NCBI GenBank assembly: GCA_963700735.1
Contig: CAVOYR010000004.1
Location: forward strand, 355,827 to 419,826
DNA from: Anderseniella sp963700735
GTDB lineage: Bacteria > Pseudomonadota > Alphaproteobacteria > Rhizobiales > Aestuariivirgaceae
Length of the DNA: 64,000 bases
Direction: 5' to 3'
Position numbers and translations under genes: made by a program. Shown piece after piece: positions 1 through 9,393 of the stretch. Position 1 is the first letter of the stretch; each line of letters opens with the position of its first letter. The notes below the pieces were generated by a model, which was not told where the DNA came from, made no database searches, and saw only the letters and a list, made by a program, of their open reading frames with translations.

Positions 1-805
1 GGCTGACCTGGCTGAGGCGGAAGCAAACCTGCTGAAGGCCGAACAGGCACTGGAGCGTGGTCAAACACTGAAGCAATCAAGGGTCATGGCAAACGCGACG
101 CTTGAAGACCTGCAGGCCAGCCGTGACGCTGCCCGGGCCCAGGTCAACCGGGCGCGCCAACGCCTGGATGATCGCGTGATAAGGGCACCCTTTGCCGGAA
201 CGCCTGCCATCCAGCGCGTCGATCTCGGCGCGCAGGTCAGTTCCGATACGGTGCTCACCCGGCTGGATGACCTCTCCACGGTGCTGGTCGAGGTGCAGGT
301 GCCGGAAGAGTTCTTCTCCATCATCAAGCCGGGCCTCGAGGCGGAAGCCTCGACCGCCGCCTGGCCGGGCCGCACGTTTACCGCCCGGGTGAGCGAGATC
401 GACACCTACATCGACCCTGTCAGCCGCTCCTTCCGGGTGCGCGCCGGGATCGACAATCCTGATGGCGCACTGGCCTCGGGCATGTTCATGCGCCTCGCAT
501 TGCAACTGTCCAGCGACGGCGTGGTGATGATCCCCGAGGAGTCCGTCGTGATCGAGGAAGGCTCGCCCTACCTGTTCGTGGTCAAGGACGGCAAGGCAGA
601 ACGGCGCAACGTGAAAACCGGTGGCCGCCAGCCCGGCTGGGTGCAGATCACCGACGGCATCGAGCCGGGTGACGAGGTCATTTCCAGCGGCACATCGAAG
701 GTGCGCGCCGGCGGTGCGGTCAAGGTCGTCAGCGGCAGCAAGCCCGGCGATGCCTCGGCATCTGCCTCAGGTGCGGTGGTCAAGCCGGCAGGTGCCACCC
801 AATGA
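1..805 (+). CDS. RND efflux periplasmic adaptor (HlyD/MFP family), 5'-truncated
   Basis: The reading frame is already open at base 2, so the N-terminus lies outside the window; the ATG at 86 is internal. The visible part has the end of an alpha-helical hairpin rich in Ala, Glu and Gln, then a lipoyl/beta-barrel segment (IRAPFAGTPAIQRVDLGAQV) and a membrane-proximal domain. This is the usual order in periplasmic adaptors that join an inner-membrane RND pump to an outer-membrane channel. The stop overlaps the start of the pump gene by 4 bases (ATGA), so the two are co-translated. The substrate cannot be inferred. No outer-membrane factor gene follows. Confidence 0.93.
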   Translation, partial: ADLAEAEANLLKAEQALERGQTLKQSRVMANATLEDLQASRDAARAQVNRARQRLDDRVIRAPFAGTPAIQRVDLGAQVSSDTVLTRLDDLSTVLVEVQVPEEFFSIIKPGLEAEASTAAWPGRTFTARVSEIDTYIDPVSRSFRVRAGIDNPDGALASGMFMRLALQLSSDGVVMIPEESVVIEEGSPYLFVVKDGKAERRNVKTGGRQPGWVQITDGIEPGDEVISSGTSKVRAGGAVKVVSGSKPGDASASASGAVVKPAGATQ

Positions 806-3800
806 CACTGTCTGAACTTTCAATCCGCCGGCCCGTGCTTGCAGCGGTGATGTCGTTGCTGATTGTGGTGGCCGGGCTTGCCTCGATCACCTCGCTGTCG
901 GTGCGCGAACTGCCGGACGTTGACAGCTCGGTGGTGTCCGTGACCACCACCTACACCGGCGCCGCCCCGGAGATCGTCGATACCGACATCACCGAAATCA
1001 TCGACAGTGCGGTCGCCGGCATTTCCGGCGTCAAGACCATCAGTTCGTCGAGCCAGCGCGGCCGCTCCAGCACCACCATCGAGTTCGAGCTTGGCCGCAA
1101 CATCGACGAGGCTGCAGGCGACGTGCGCGCCGCCGTGGCGCGGGTGCGCGGCGAGTTGCCCGACGAAGTGGACGAGCCGCAGGTCGTCAAGTCCGACAGC
1201 GACGCAGATCCCGTCATGCGTCTCGCCGTCTACTCCGACAACATGTCCTCCTCAGAAGTGACCGATTACATCGACCGCTTCATCGTGGACCGCATCACCA
1301 CCATCGATGGTGTCGCCAGCGTCAGCGTCTATGGTGACCGGCGTGCCGCCATCCGCATCTGGCTGGACCGCGCGAGGCTCGCTGCCCACAACGTCACCGT
1401 CGCTGACGTCGAAACGGCCTTGCGTGCCAACAACCTCGAATTGCCCGCCGGGGAGATCGAAAGCGACACGCGGTTGTTCACCGTGCGGCTGGAATCGCGG
1501 CTGTCCACGCCGCAGGAATTCCGCGACATCCTGATCAAGGAAGAGGGCGGCGCCCCGATCCGGCTGGGCGACGTGTCCCGCGTTGACAAGGGCGTCGAGG
1601 ATGACAGCACCATCGTGCGCTCCAACGGCCTGACGGCGGTCGGCATTTCCGTGCAGCGCCAGTCACAGTCCAACACCATTGCCATTTCCAATGCCGTCAA
1701 GGCAGAGCTTGCCCGGCTCAACCCGCAGCTGCCCGAGGGCATGCAGATCATTGTTGGCTCGGACGATGCCGTGGTGGTGGCGGCGTCGATCGAGGAGGTC
1801 GTCAAGGCGCTTGGCCTGTCGCTCATCCTGGTCATCCTGGTGATGCTGCTGTTCCTGCGGTCATGGCGGGCCACGTTGATCCCCGCCATAACCATTCCGA
1901 TCGCGCTGATCGGCTGCTTCTCGCTGATCTACATTCTCGGGTTCTCGCTGAACGTGCTGACGCTGCTTGCCTTGCTGCTGGCCATCGGCCTGGTGGTGGA
2001 CGATGCCATCGTGATGCTCGAAAACATCGAGCGCAGGCTGGCCGGCGGTGAAACGCTGCTGCAGGCCGCCGTTCGCGGATCGCGCCAGGTCACCTTCGCC
2101 ATTCTCGCCACCTCGATCACCCTGATCGCGGTGTTCGTGCCGATCTCGTTTCTGCAGGGTGCTGCCGGCAAGCTGTTCACCGAGTTCGGCTTCGTGCTGG
2201 CCAGCGCGGTGGTCATTTCGACCTTCGTGGCACTGAGTGCCTGTCCGGCGCTGGCCTCGAAAATCCTCAAGGCGCGATCGGACATCAGCGCTGATGAACA
2301 GGCCATGCCGGAAGGCCGCATCTACAAATGGTACCGCAAGATGGTCACGGCCTCGATCGCCAACCCGCTTGTCGTGCTGGTGCTGTGCTTCGGCTTTGCC
2401 GGCAGCGGCTACCTGGCCTATAAGGCGGTGCCGCAGGAACTGACCCCCACGGAAGACCGCAGCGTGATGTTCATTCCGCTGACGGCGCCTCAGGGCTCGA
2501 CCCTGAAGTTTACAGATTCCCAGGTGCAGGAACTCGAGCGCAAGATTGCGGCCGTTCAGGACAAGCTCAACATCGAGATCCTGTACACCTTCACCGGCTT
2601 CCGCGACCGGCCCTACCGGTCGTTCATCGTGATGCGGTTCAAGCCTTGGGGCGAGCGCGAGAACACGGTGATGGACGCGCGCCGGGAACTGATCCCCATC
2701 GTCAGCAGCATCACGGGCGCGCGCGGTTTTCCGGTCATGCCGGCAGGCCTTGGCTTGCGCGGCAGCTCCTCTCCGCTCAGGGCCGTCATCGGCGGTCCCG
2801 ACTATGCAAGCGTTCAGAAGTGGGCCAACGAGATGAAGGACCGGGCTGATGACAACCCGGGCCTTGCCAACGTCGAGATCGACTTCGAACAGAACCAGCC
2901 GCAGTTCCGGCTGACCGTGGACCGCAAGCGTGCCGATGACCTCGGCATCGAGTCACGCACCATCGCTTCAACGCTGCAGACGATGCTGGCCTCGCGCGAG
3001 ATCACCAACTACATCGACCGAGGCCGCGAGTACCCGGTGATCGTGCAGGCCGAGGGCCTCGACCGGCAGACGCCGACCGACATTTCGTCGCTGTTCATCC
3101 GCACAGATGACGGCAGGACCGTTGTGCCGCTGTCGTCGGTCGTTACCCTGACCGAGACGTCCGAGGCCCCGTCGCTGCGCCGCTACAACCGGTTGCCGTC
3201 GATCACCATTTCGGCTGCCCTTAACGATGGTTATGCCATGGGCCAGGCCATCGACTTCATGCGCCAGCAGGCGGCCGAGGTGCTGCCACCGGAAGCCTCG
3301 CTCAGTTTTGACGGCCAGTCGCAGCAGTACCTCGAAACCTCGTCCGGCGTGCTGATCACCTTCGTGTTCGCCATCCTGATCGTGTTCCTGGTGCTGGCCG
3401 GCCAGTTCGAAAGCTTCATCCATCCGCTGATCATCATCCTGTCGGTGCCGCTGGCAATCGCCGGCGCGCTCTACTCATTGTGGGGCGCTGGCTTCAGCCT
3501 CAACATCTACTCGCAGATCGGCATCATCCTGCTGATCGGCCTGATGTCGAAGAACGGCATCCTGATCGTCGAGTTCGCCAACCAGTTGCGCGACGAGGGT
3601 CAGGACATCCGCTCCGCCGTGATCAACGCCTCGGTGCTGCGCGTGCGGCCCATCCTGATGACGGTCGTCTCCACCGTGCTGGGTGCAGTGCCGCTGGTGT
3701 TTGCCACCGGCGCAGGCGCGGAAAGCCGCTCGGCCATCGGCATGGTCATTATTGGCGGCCTGCTGTTTGCCGGCATCCTGACGCTGTTCCTGACGCCTGT

Positions 3801-3978
3801 GCTGTATGACCTGATGGCGCGCTTCACCAAGCCGCGTGGCTTCATCGAGAAGAAGCTGGCCATGGAACTGGCAGGTGATGACGAGAGGGCTGCCACGGAC
3901 CGGCCGGGCAGCGCTGACACGCCGGATGATGACGAGGCTGAAAAGCGCGGCATCGAGCGGCCGATGGCAGCTGAATAA
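802..3978 (+). CDS. RND family efflux pump, inner-membrane permease
   Basis: The 1058-residue protein has normal AcrB/MexF-family length. The first transmembrane helix (residues about 10-30) starts the typical RND topology of two six-helix blocks around two large periplasmic loops. A second helix block begins near residue 335 (LSLILVILVMLLFLRSW), and the GLVVDDAIVMLENIERRL segment carries the paired Asp residues of TM4 used for proton relay. The C-terminus ends in an acidic cytoplasmic tail. It overlaps the adaptor gene by 4 bases. By family knowledge it exports drugs, solvents or metabolites using the proton gradient; the substrate is unknown. Confidence 0.96.
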   Translation: MTLSELSIRRPVLAAVMSLLIVVAGLASITSLSVRELPDVDSSVVSVTTTYTGAAPEIVDTDITEIIDSAVAGISGVKTISSSSQRGRSSTTIEFELGRNIDEAAGDVRAAVARVRGELPDEVDEPQVVKSDSDADPVMRLAVYSDNMSSSEVTDYIDRFIVDRITTIDGVASVSVYGDRRAAIRIWLDRARLAAHNVTVADVETALRANNLELPAGEIESDTRLFTVRLESRLSTPQEFRDILIKEEGGAPIRLGDVSRVDKGVEDDSTIVRSNGLTAVGISVQRQSQSNTIAISNAVKAELARLNPQLPEGMQIIVGSDDAVVVAASIEEVVKALGLSLILVILVMLLFLRSWRATLIPAITIPIALIGCFSLIYILGFSLNVLTLLALLLAIGLVVDDAIVMLENIERRLAGGETLLQAAVRGSRQVTFAILATSITLIAVFVPISFLQGAAGKLFTEFGFVLASAVVISTFVALSACPALASKILKARSDISADEQAMPEGRIYKWYRKMVTASIANPLVVLVLCFGFAGSGYLAYKAVPQELTPTEDRSVMFIPLTAPQGSTLKFTDSQVQELERKIAAVQDKLNIEILYTFTGFRDRPYRSFIVMRFKPWGERENTVMDARRELIPIVSSITGARGFPVMPAGLGLRGSSSPLRAVIGGPDYASVQKWANEMKDRADDNPGLANVEIDFEQNQPQFRLTVDRKRADDLGIESRTIASTLQTMLASREITNYIDRGREYPVIVQAEGLDRQTPTDISSLFIRTDDGRTVVPLSSVVTLTETSEAPSLRRYNRLPSITISAALNDGYAMGQAIDFMRQQAAEVLPPEASLSFDGQSQQYLETSSGVLITFVFAILIVFLVLAGQFESFIHPLIIILSVPLAIAGALYSLWGAGFSLNIYSQIGIILLIGLMSKNGILIVEFANQLRDEGQDIRSAVINASVLRVRPILMTVVSTVLGAVPLVFATGAGAESRSAIGMVIIGGLLFAGILTLFLTPVLYDLMARFTKPRGFIEKKLAMELAGDDERAATDRPGSADTPDDDEAEKRGIERPMAAE

Positions 3979-4000
3979 CAGGCTGGAACGACCGGCCTGC

Positions 4001-4020
4001 ACGTCATGAAATCGTGACGT
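4001..4020. promoter_or_regulatory. Inverted repeat upstream of phoX, possible weak Pho box
   Basis: Arms ACGTCA and TGACGT are separated by 8 bases, about 50 bases before the phoX start. The spacing of two 7-base half-sites around a 4-base AT spacer recalls a PhoB box, but the second half-site matches poorly. It could equally be a hairpin that ends the RND transcript. Confidence 0.25.
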
Positions 4021-4069
4021 CGGGCAGGTTAATTGCGGCCTCCCGACAACCCTTCCGGAGGCTGCAGAC

Positions 4070-5959
4070 ATGACCAACGCCGTTGACCGTGTATCGTTTG
4101 ACGAGTTTGACGAGATCATCAATCCCCGCGCCGACGAGTGCGATTTCGACCGTGTGGTTGAAGCGGCCGTTAGCCGGCGTGGGTTCCTTGGTAGCATATT
4201 GGCCTTCGGCAGCATTGCGGCACTGAGCAGCAGCGCGCTGGGCGTGTCGCCTGCCCATGCCCTCAGCAACCGGTTCGCCTTCGACGCCATTCCTGCCAAC
4301 AGTGAAGACGCCATCACCGTGCCGGCGGGCTACAAGTCCCGCGTGCTGCTGAGCTGGGGTGACCCGCTGTTTGCCGACGTACCGGCCTTCGACCATGCCA
4401 GCCGTGGCACTGCTGCCAGCCAGGCGCGCGCCTTCGGCGACAACAATGACGGCATGGAAGTGTTCAGCCATGACGGCCACACGCTGCTGGTGGTCAACAA
4501 CGAGTACACCAACCGCGACATCATCTGGGGCAACAACCCGGACAAGAAGGCCGCCAGCAACGACGAAATCGCCAAGGCTGCCATGGCGCATGGCGTGACC
4601 ATCGTTGAAGTGGCCCATGGCGAGGCTGGCTGGGACCTGGTCAAGGACAGCCCGTACAACCGCCGCATCACCCCTGAAACACCGACCGTGCTGACCGGCC
4701 CCGCCGCCGGCCATGACCTGGTCAAGACCGCCGCCGATCCGGCCGGCACAACCGTCAAGGGCACCTGGAACAACTGCGGCTCGGGCCGTACGCCGTGGGG
4801 CACCTTCCTGACCTGCGAGGAAAACTTCAACGGCTACTTCTCCGCCGCCGATGAAGCACATGAAGTATCTGCCGAGCTCAAGCGGTACGGTGTGTCGTCC
4901 AAGGACTGGGGCTATGGCTGGGCGAAGATCGACGAGCGCTTCGACGTGGCAAAGCACCCCAACGAGGCAAACCGTGCCGGCTACGTGGTCGAGATCGACC
5001 CGCGCGACCCGTCATCCACCCCGCGCAAGCTGACTGCGCTTGGCCGCTTCAAGCATGAAAATGCCGAAGTGGTGGTAAACAATGACGGACGCATCGTGGT
5101 CTACATGGGCGACGACGAGGCAGGTGAGTTCATCTACCGGTTCGTGTCCAACGGCGTCTATGCACCCGGCGCAGACACCTCCAGTCTGCTCGAGGACGGT
5201 GTGCTGTCGGTGGCGAAGTTCAACGAGGACGGCAAGGGCGAATGGCTTGAGCTGACGCCGGAAACCACCGGCATGAGCCTGCCCGAAATCTGCGTCCATT
5301 CACGCCAGGCCGGCTCCAAGGTGGGTGCAACCACCATGGACCGTCCGGAATGGGTGGCAGCCAACCCCAATGCCCCCGAGCTCTACTGCGCCCTCACCAA
5401 CAACAAGAACCGCGGCGTGAAGCCGAATGCCGGTGGCGATGCAACACCGGCCGTGGGGCCGAACCCGCGCGCCGAGAACAAGTACGGCCAGATCGTGCGC
5501 TGGCGCCCAGACGGTGGCGACCATGCGGCCAAGGGCTTCGCCTGGGACCTGTTCGTGCTGGCCGGCAACCCCGGCGTCCACCAGGATGCCAAGGCCGGTT
5601 CGGCCAACCTGAACAAGGACAACATGTTCAACTCGCCGGACGGGCTGATGTTCGACTCAAACGGCCTGCTGTGGATCCAGACCGACGGCAACTACTCCAA
5701 CGATGGTGACTTCGCTGGCCATGGCAACAACCAGATGCTGGCGGCTGACCCGGTGACCGGTGAAATCCGCCGCTTCCTGGTGGGACCGAAGGAAAGTGAA
5801 ATCACCGGCATCACCTGGAGCCCGGACCGCCGCACGATGTTCGTGGGCGTTCAGCACCCCGGCGAAAAGGGCGGCAGCCACTGGCCCGGTGGCGGCGACA
5901 CCGTTCCGCGCTCGGCCATCATCGCCGTGACCCGCGAAGACGGTGGACTGGTGGGGTAA
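4070..5959 (+). CDS. phoX: PhoX family (DUF839) alkaline phosphatase, Tat-exported
   Basis: The 629-residue protein has a twin-arginine signal at about residues 35-65 (SRRGFLGSILAFGSIAALSS), so it is probably exported folded, with its metal cofactor, to the periplasm. The body matches PhoX/DUF839 proteins: a beta-propeller phosphatase that hydrolyses phosphomonoesters using iron and calcium. Visible family-like segments include EVFSHDGHTLLVVNNEYTN, GTFLTCEENFNGYF and FNSPDGLMFDSNGLLWIQTD. A strong GGAGG site precedes the ATG. Such genes usually belong to the phosphate-starvation regulon; I do not see a convincing Pho box here. Confidence 0.92.
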   Translation: MTNAVDRVSFDEFDEIINPRADECDFDRVVEAAVSRRGFLGSILAFGSIAALSSSALGVSPAHALSNRFAFDAIPANSEDAITVPAGYKSRVLLSWGDPLFADVPAFDHASRGTAASQARAFGDNNDGMEVFSHDGHTLLVVNNEYTNRDIIWGNNPDKKAASNDEIAKAAMAHGVTIVEVAHGEAGWDLVKDSPYNRRITPETPTVLTGPAAGHDLVKTAADPAGTTVKGTWNNCGSGRTPWGTFLTCEENFNGYFSAADEAHEVSAELKRYGVSSKDWGYGWAKIDERFDVAKHPNEANRAGYVVEIDPRDPSSTPRKLTALGRFKHENAEVVVNNDGRIVVYMGDDEAGEFIYRFVSNGVYAPGADTSSLLEDGVLSVAKFNEDGKGEWLELTPETTGMSLPEICVHSRQAGSKVGATTMDRPEWVAANPNAPELYCALTNNKNRGVKPNAGGDATPAVGPNPRAENKYGQIVRWRPDGGDHAAKGFAWDLFVLAGNPGVHQDAKAGSANLNKDNMFNSPDGLMFDSNGLLWIQTDGNYSNDGDFAGHGNNQMLAADPVTGEIRRFLVGPKESEITGITWSPDRRTMFVGVQHPGEKGGSHWPGGGDTVPRSAIIAVTREDGGLVG

Positions 5960-5970
5960 TCCGTCAAATG

Positions 5971-6032
5971 CATGTGTCCCGGCCTTGTGCCGGGACCCGG
6001 ACTGGGCCCCGGAACGATATCCGGGGCACACA
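5971..6032. repeat. Interspersed palindromic repeat, copy A
   Basis: About 60 bases made of two adjacent hairpins: stem TCCCGG/CCGGGA around CCTTGTG, then stem GCCCCGG/CCGGGGC around AACGATAT. A near-identical copy with about 5 mismatches lies at 26863-26922. It sits between the convergent ends of phoX and the BMP gene, where such structures often also act as terminators. Confidence 0.75.
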
Positions 6033-6053
6033 GTCGTTTGAGCATGCTGACGC

Positions 6054-7133
6054 TTACGACTGCACGCCGGCGACGTACCAGTCCATCTTCAGCATTTCCT
6101 CGTCAGTGGCGGTGGCCCCGGCGGCATAGCGCTCGGCACCGGCCTGGTCCTTGATCGGGCCGGTGAACGGATGCATCGAACCATCGATGATGCCCGTGCG
6201 CACCTTTTCAGCGGCCTCCTTCACCTCGGCCGGCATGGCGTCGTTGTAGGGAGCCAGTGCCACTTCGCCTTCCTTGAACCCGCCCCAGAAGCTTTCGGAC
6301 TTCCAGGTGCCGTCAAGCACTTGCTTCGCCCGCTTGACGTAGTACGGGCCCCAGTTGTCGAGGATAGAGGTCAGGTGAGCCTTGGGCGCGAACGCCGACA
6401 TGTCAGACGCCTGGCCGAAGGCATAGACGCCGCGCTGTTCGGCGGCCTGCAGGGCGGCGGGCGAGTCCGTGTGCTGGGTGATGATATCGCAGCCCTGGTC
6501 CATCAGCGCCTTGGCCGCGTCGCCTTCCTTCGGCGGGTCGTACCATGAGCTGACCCAGACGACCTTGGTCTTGAAGTCCGGATTCACCTTCTGCGCGGCC
6601 AGCGTGAAGGCGTTGATGCCCATCACCACTTCCGGGATCGGGAACGAGGCGATGTACCCGGCCGTGCCGGTCTTCGACATCATGCCGGCGATGGTGCCGA
6701 TCACCGCACGGCCTTCATAGAAGCGCGCGTTGTAGATCGACAGGTTGTCGGCCATCTTGTAGCCGGTCGCGTGTTCGAACTTCACGTCCGGATAGCGCTT
6801 TGCCACCTTCAGCGTCGGGTCCATGAAGCCGAACGAGGTGGTGAAGATCAGCTTGTTGCCCTGATCGGCAAGCTGCCGGATAACGCGCTCTGCGTCGGGG
6901 CCTTCCTTGACGCTCTCGACGAACGAGGTCTGCACCTTGTCGCCAAGTTCCGCCTCCAGCATCTTGCGGCCCTGGTCGTGGGCATAGGTCCAGCCGTGAT
7001 CACCCACCGGCCCGACATAGATGAACCCCACCTTCAGCGGGTCGGCCGCAAAGGCCTTGCTGCCCAGCAGCGGAAGCGCTGCAGCGGCGGCTCCGGTGGA
7101 TTGAACGAAACGGCGCCTGTCAAACTTGATCAT
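6054..7133 (-). CDS. BMP family ABC transporter substrate-binding protein
   Basis: The 359-residue protein has an N-terminal Tat-like leader (RRRFVQSTGAAAAALPLLGS) and then the basic membrane protein (PnrA/Med) fold starting at DPLKVGFIYVGPVGDHGWTY, a typical opening of this family. Homologues bind nucleosides, or occasionally other ligands, for ABC uptake. No ATPase or permease gene is adjacent, so it is an orphan binding protein here; partners may be elsewhere or just outside. The ATG is followed directly by the leader, which supports the start. The ligand is unknown. Confidence 0.9.
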   Translation of the reverse strand: MIKFDRRRFVQSTGAAAAALPLLGSKAFAADPLKVGFIYVGPVGDHGWTYAHDQGRKMLEAELGDKVQTSFVESVKEGPDAERVIRQLADQGNKLIFTTSFGFMDPTLKVAKRYPDVKFEHATGYKMADNLSIYNARFYEGRAVIGTIAGMMSKTGTAGYIASFPIPEVVMGINAFTLAAQKVNPDFKTKVVWVSSWYDPPKEGDAAKALMDQGCDIITQHTDSPAALQAAEQRGVYAFGQASDMSAFAPKAHLTSILDNWGPYYVKRAKQVLDGTWKSESFWGGFKEGEVALAPYNDAMPAEVKEAAEKVRTGIIDGSMHPFTGPIKDQAGAERYAAGATATDEEMLKMDWYVAGVQS

Positions 7134-7245
7134 TGCTTACTCCCGAGCCTCGGCGTTGAAACTGGCAGCTACATTAGGTAGCGAAACGCCCGGGTCAATC
7201 GGCCAATCGATGAAATCAACGACAGTTTATGGGCAACGTTCCAGT

Positions 7246-7264
7246 TTGCCCGATATTCGGGCAA
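7246..7264. promoter_or_regulatory. Perfect palindrome between methyltransferase and BMP genes
   Basis: TTGCCCGA and TCGGGCAA flank TAT, giving a perfect 8-base inverted repeat about 110 bases upstream of the BMP start and 25 bases after the methyltransferase stop. There is no T-run on the minus strand, so an operator for the BMP gene is as likely as a terminator. Confidence 0.35.
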
Positions 7265-7288
7265 TGCGGACGGTTGCTGCCCCGAAAT

Positions 7289-8098
7289 TCAGCTTGCGCG
7301 TGCAATTACCAGGTGGCCGGGCTGGGGTACGCCTTCCTCGTGCCGAACGGTAATGTCTTGCACGTGAACCGGCGTGAATCCGGCCGTTGCAAGCGAGCGC
7401 TCGATGTAAGCCCGTGCATGGTGAAACCGCTGGTGCGGTCCGACGATATAGTCCCTGGCCGGATCATCAAGCACTTCGGTCGAGAACGCCAGCACCGCAC
7501 CGGGCGCGCTGACCCGCCGGCACCCGGCAAACAGCGCTGATACCTCACCCAGGTAGGGCAGCACGTCGGTTGCCACGATCAGGTCCCATGCATCCTCGTC
7601 CTCGATTTCCTCGACGAACGCGACGGCATCGCCCACGTACAGTTCGTCATAGAGGTCGGTTTCGCCGGTGACGTCGATCATGTTGGCGCTGAGGTCGATG
7701 CCGGTGCGGTGATGGGTGATGTCCGACAGTGCAACGCCCGCAAGCCCGGTGCCGCAGCCCAGGTCCAGCAGGCGCATGTATGGCCCCGGCGCGTGCTGGC
7801 CAAGCGCTGTGCGCAAGGTCAGGGGCACGTGGTAGCCAAGCTGTCCGACGAGAATGTCCTCGAAATCACCGGCATGCTGGTCGAACAGCATCTCCACATA
7901 GGCTTCGGGTGCGCGCACCGGCACGGCGCCCCGGCCCATCGCGGCAAGGCGCACGGCAGCGCCGCCATGGTCTTCCGGATCGAGTTCGAGCACCCTGGCA
8001 TAGGCTGCGGCTGCGGCGTCGAACTCTTGGGCTTTTTCAAGCGCCAGTGCCTCATTGTAGGCATCGGCGAGTTCATCTTCCGGGGTGCCGGTTGTCAT
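7289..8098 (-). CDS. TPR-containing SAM-dependent methyltransferase
   Basis: The 269-residue protein begins with a short tetratricopeptide-like helix pair (residues about 8-45, FDAAAAAYARVLELDPEDHG). A class I methyltransferase domain follows, with the SAM-binding motif LLDLGCGTGLAGVALSD at about residues 108-124 and the acidic motif GIDLSANM after it. Related proteins are often annotated as NodS-like or TPR methyltransferases, and their targets are mostly unknown. It is transcribed divergently from the rhomboid gene with only 77 bases between them. Confidence 0.85.
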   Translation of the reverse strand: MTTGTPEDELADAYNEALALEKAQEFDAAAAAYARVLELDPEDHGGAAVRLAAMGRGAVPVRAPEAYVEMLFDQHAGDFEDILVGQLGYHVPLTLRTALGQHAPGPYMRLLDLGCGTGLAGVALSDITHHRTGIDLSANMIDVTGETDLYDELYVGDAVAFVEEIEDEDAWDLIVATDVLPYLGEVSALFAGCRRVSAPGAVLAFSTEVLDDPARDYIVGPHQRFHHARAYIERSLATAGFTPVHVQDITVRHEEGVPQPGHLVIARAS

Positions 8099-8175
8099 GT
8101 CAGGTTCCGTTTGCAGGCAATGGGGGTCGTGCCCATATACTCCCGATCATCAACGACAGGAAAGTACCTTCCCGC

Positions 8176-9072
8176 GTGACGCCAACCAGCCAGCCAGTCT
8201 ATGTGCGCGTGCGCTTCACCCCGGACGAGGAACTCGCACGGTCGTATGTGCTCACGCTGGTGGCGATGGGATTGCGCGCCGTCATGACACGTGAATCCGG
8301 CGGCTTCGGCATTCATGTGGGTCCCGAGGACGAACTTCGCGCCGGCTGGGAACTGGACCAGTACGACGAGGAAAACCAGACAGGCACGCGCACGCCGAAG
8401 CGTCAGCGGCAAACCCTGACGCTGTCATTCACCAACACGGCACTCGCCCATGCGGCGTTGCTGACCTTCATCTTCGGTGCGGCGCGCCGCAACTGGCTGG
8501 GCGTGGACTGGGCGGGCGAAGGCGCCATGGCGTCCCACCATGTCACCTCCGGACTGGAGATCTGGCGAACTGTGACGGCGCTCACGCTGCATCTCGACGT
8601 GGCACACCTGGCCTCGAACCTGTTCTTTGGCGTTGTGTTCGTGTGGCTGCTGTCGAAGGAAATCGGCTCTGGTGTGGCCTGGGCCGGCGTCGTGGCGGCA
8701 GGCGCGGCCGGCAATTTCGCCAACGCGCTCTGGCAGGGTCCGGGCCACATTTCCATCGGCGCGTCGACAGCGGTGTTTGCTGCCATCGGCATTCTTGCTG
8801 CGTTGCGCCACCAGTGGCGCCCGCCAAAGGCGTCGCTGCGGTACTGGGCACCCTTGGGTGGCGGGCTGATGCTGCTCGCCTTCCTCGGCTTTGGCGAGGG
8901 CAACGTGGATTATGGCGCGCATGTCACCGGCTTCCTGGCAGGCATCGGCGTGGGCTGGCTGATGTCGCGCCAGCAGCGGGGCTGGTTCGACGATGACGCG
9001 CTGCAGATGAAGGCGCTCAAGCTGGCGGGCGTGGCTATCGCGGCGTCCTGGGCGCTTGCGCTGGCGGTTTGA
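8176..9072 (+). CDS. Rhomboid family intramembrane serine protease
   Basis: I choose the GTG at 8176 (298 residues). The reading frame stays open back to 7729, but that part is antisense to the methyltransferase and has a shadow composition. AGGAAAG lies about 12 bases before the GTG. A soluble N-terminal region of about 85 residues precedes six or more membrane helices. Catalytic features are visible: HLDVAHLASNLFFG in the second helix, the serine in GHISIGASTAVFAA, and the histidine in GAHVTGFLAGIGVG. Rhomboids cleave transmembrane substrates; the substrate here is unknown. Confidence 0.9.
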   Translation: MTPTSQPVYVRVRFTPDEELARSYVLTLVAMGLRAVMTRESGGFGIHVGPEDELRAGWELDQYDEENQTGTRTPKRQRQTLTLSFTNTALAHAALLTFIFGAARRNWLGVDWAGEGAMASHHVTSGLEIWRTVTALTLHLDVAHLASNLFFGVVFVWLLSKEIGSGVAWAGVVAAGAAGNFANALWQGPGHISIGASTAVFAAIGILAALRHQWRPPKASLRYWAPLGGGLMLLAFLGFGEGNVDYGAHVTGFLAGIGVGWLMSRQQRGWFDDDALQMKALKLAGVAIAASWALALAV

Positions 9073-9093
9073 CGGCAGCGCCAGACGTGAAAA

Positions 9094-9126
9094 CACCCGG
9101 TGCGCGGTTGGACCGTTTACCGGGTG
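9094..9126 (-). terminator. Hairpin terminator shared by convergent genes
   Basis: CACCCGGT and ACCGGGTG form an 8-base stem with a 17-base loop. Read on the minus strand it is followed by a short T-run (TTTT), so it fits as the terminator of the 24-residue peptide gene. It also lies just after the rhomboid stop. Confidence 0.55.
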
Positions 9127-9165
9127 CCGGAAGTCTGAAAAAGAACAGGTCCTTGCCCTGCCGGA

Positions 9166-9240
9166 TTATTTGCCCTTGGGCTTGGCGGCTGGTTTGGAGG
9201 CTGGTTTGGCGGCGGGCTTCGCAGCTGGCTTCTTGGCCAT
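9166..9240 (-). CDS. 24-residue Lys/Pro/Ala-rich peptide
   Basis: The frame encodes MAKKPAAKPAAKPASKPAAK followed by PKGK and a stop. It has a good ribosome site (AAGGACA about 9 bases before the ATG) and a hairpin with a T-run beyond its stop. The (A)AKP repeats resemble the basic tails of histone H1-like and nucleoid proteins, so nucleic-acid binding is a guess from composition. It was found by reading the region between the rhomboid and LysR genes. Whether it is translated is not shown. Confidence 0.55.
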   Translation of the reverse strand: MAKKPAAKPAAKPASKPAAKPKGK

Positions 9241-9393
9241 GGTGTCGTGTCCTTGTTCGACAGTTGCCACCGGTTGCGCTCTTGGCGAACCGGAACAGCA
9301 TCATGATTGTCCTGAGTCGCGGATAATCTCTGTCGCAAAATCGTCGTGAAAGATGTCGGATTTTGATCAGTTGACCAAAGGCACCTGCTGGAT

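Noticed and set aside
7729..8175. Extended N-terminus of the rhomboid gene
   Set aside because: The frame stays open but overlaps the methyltransferase in antisense. The GTG at 8176 with AGGAAAG upstream gives a normal rhomboid.
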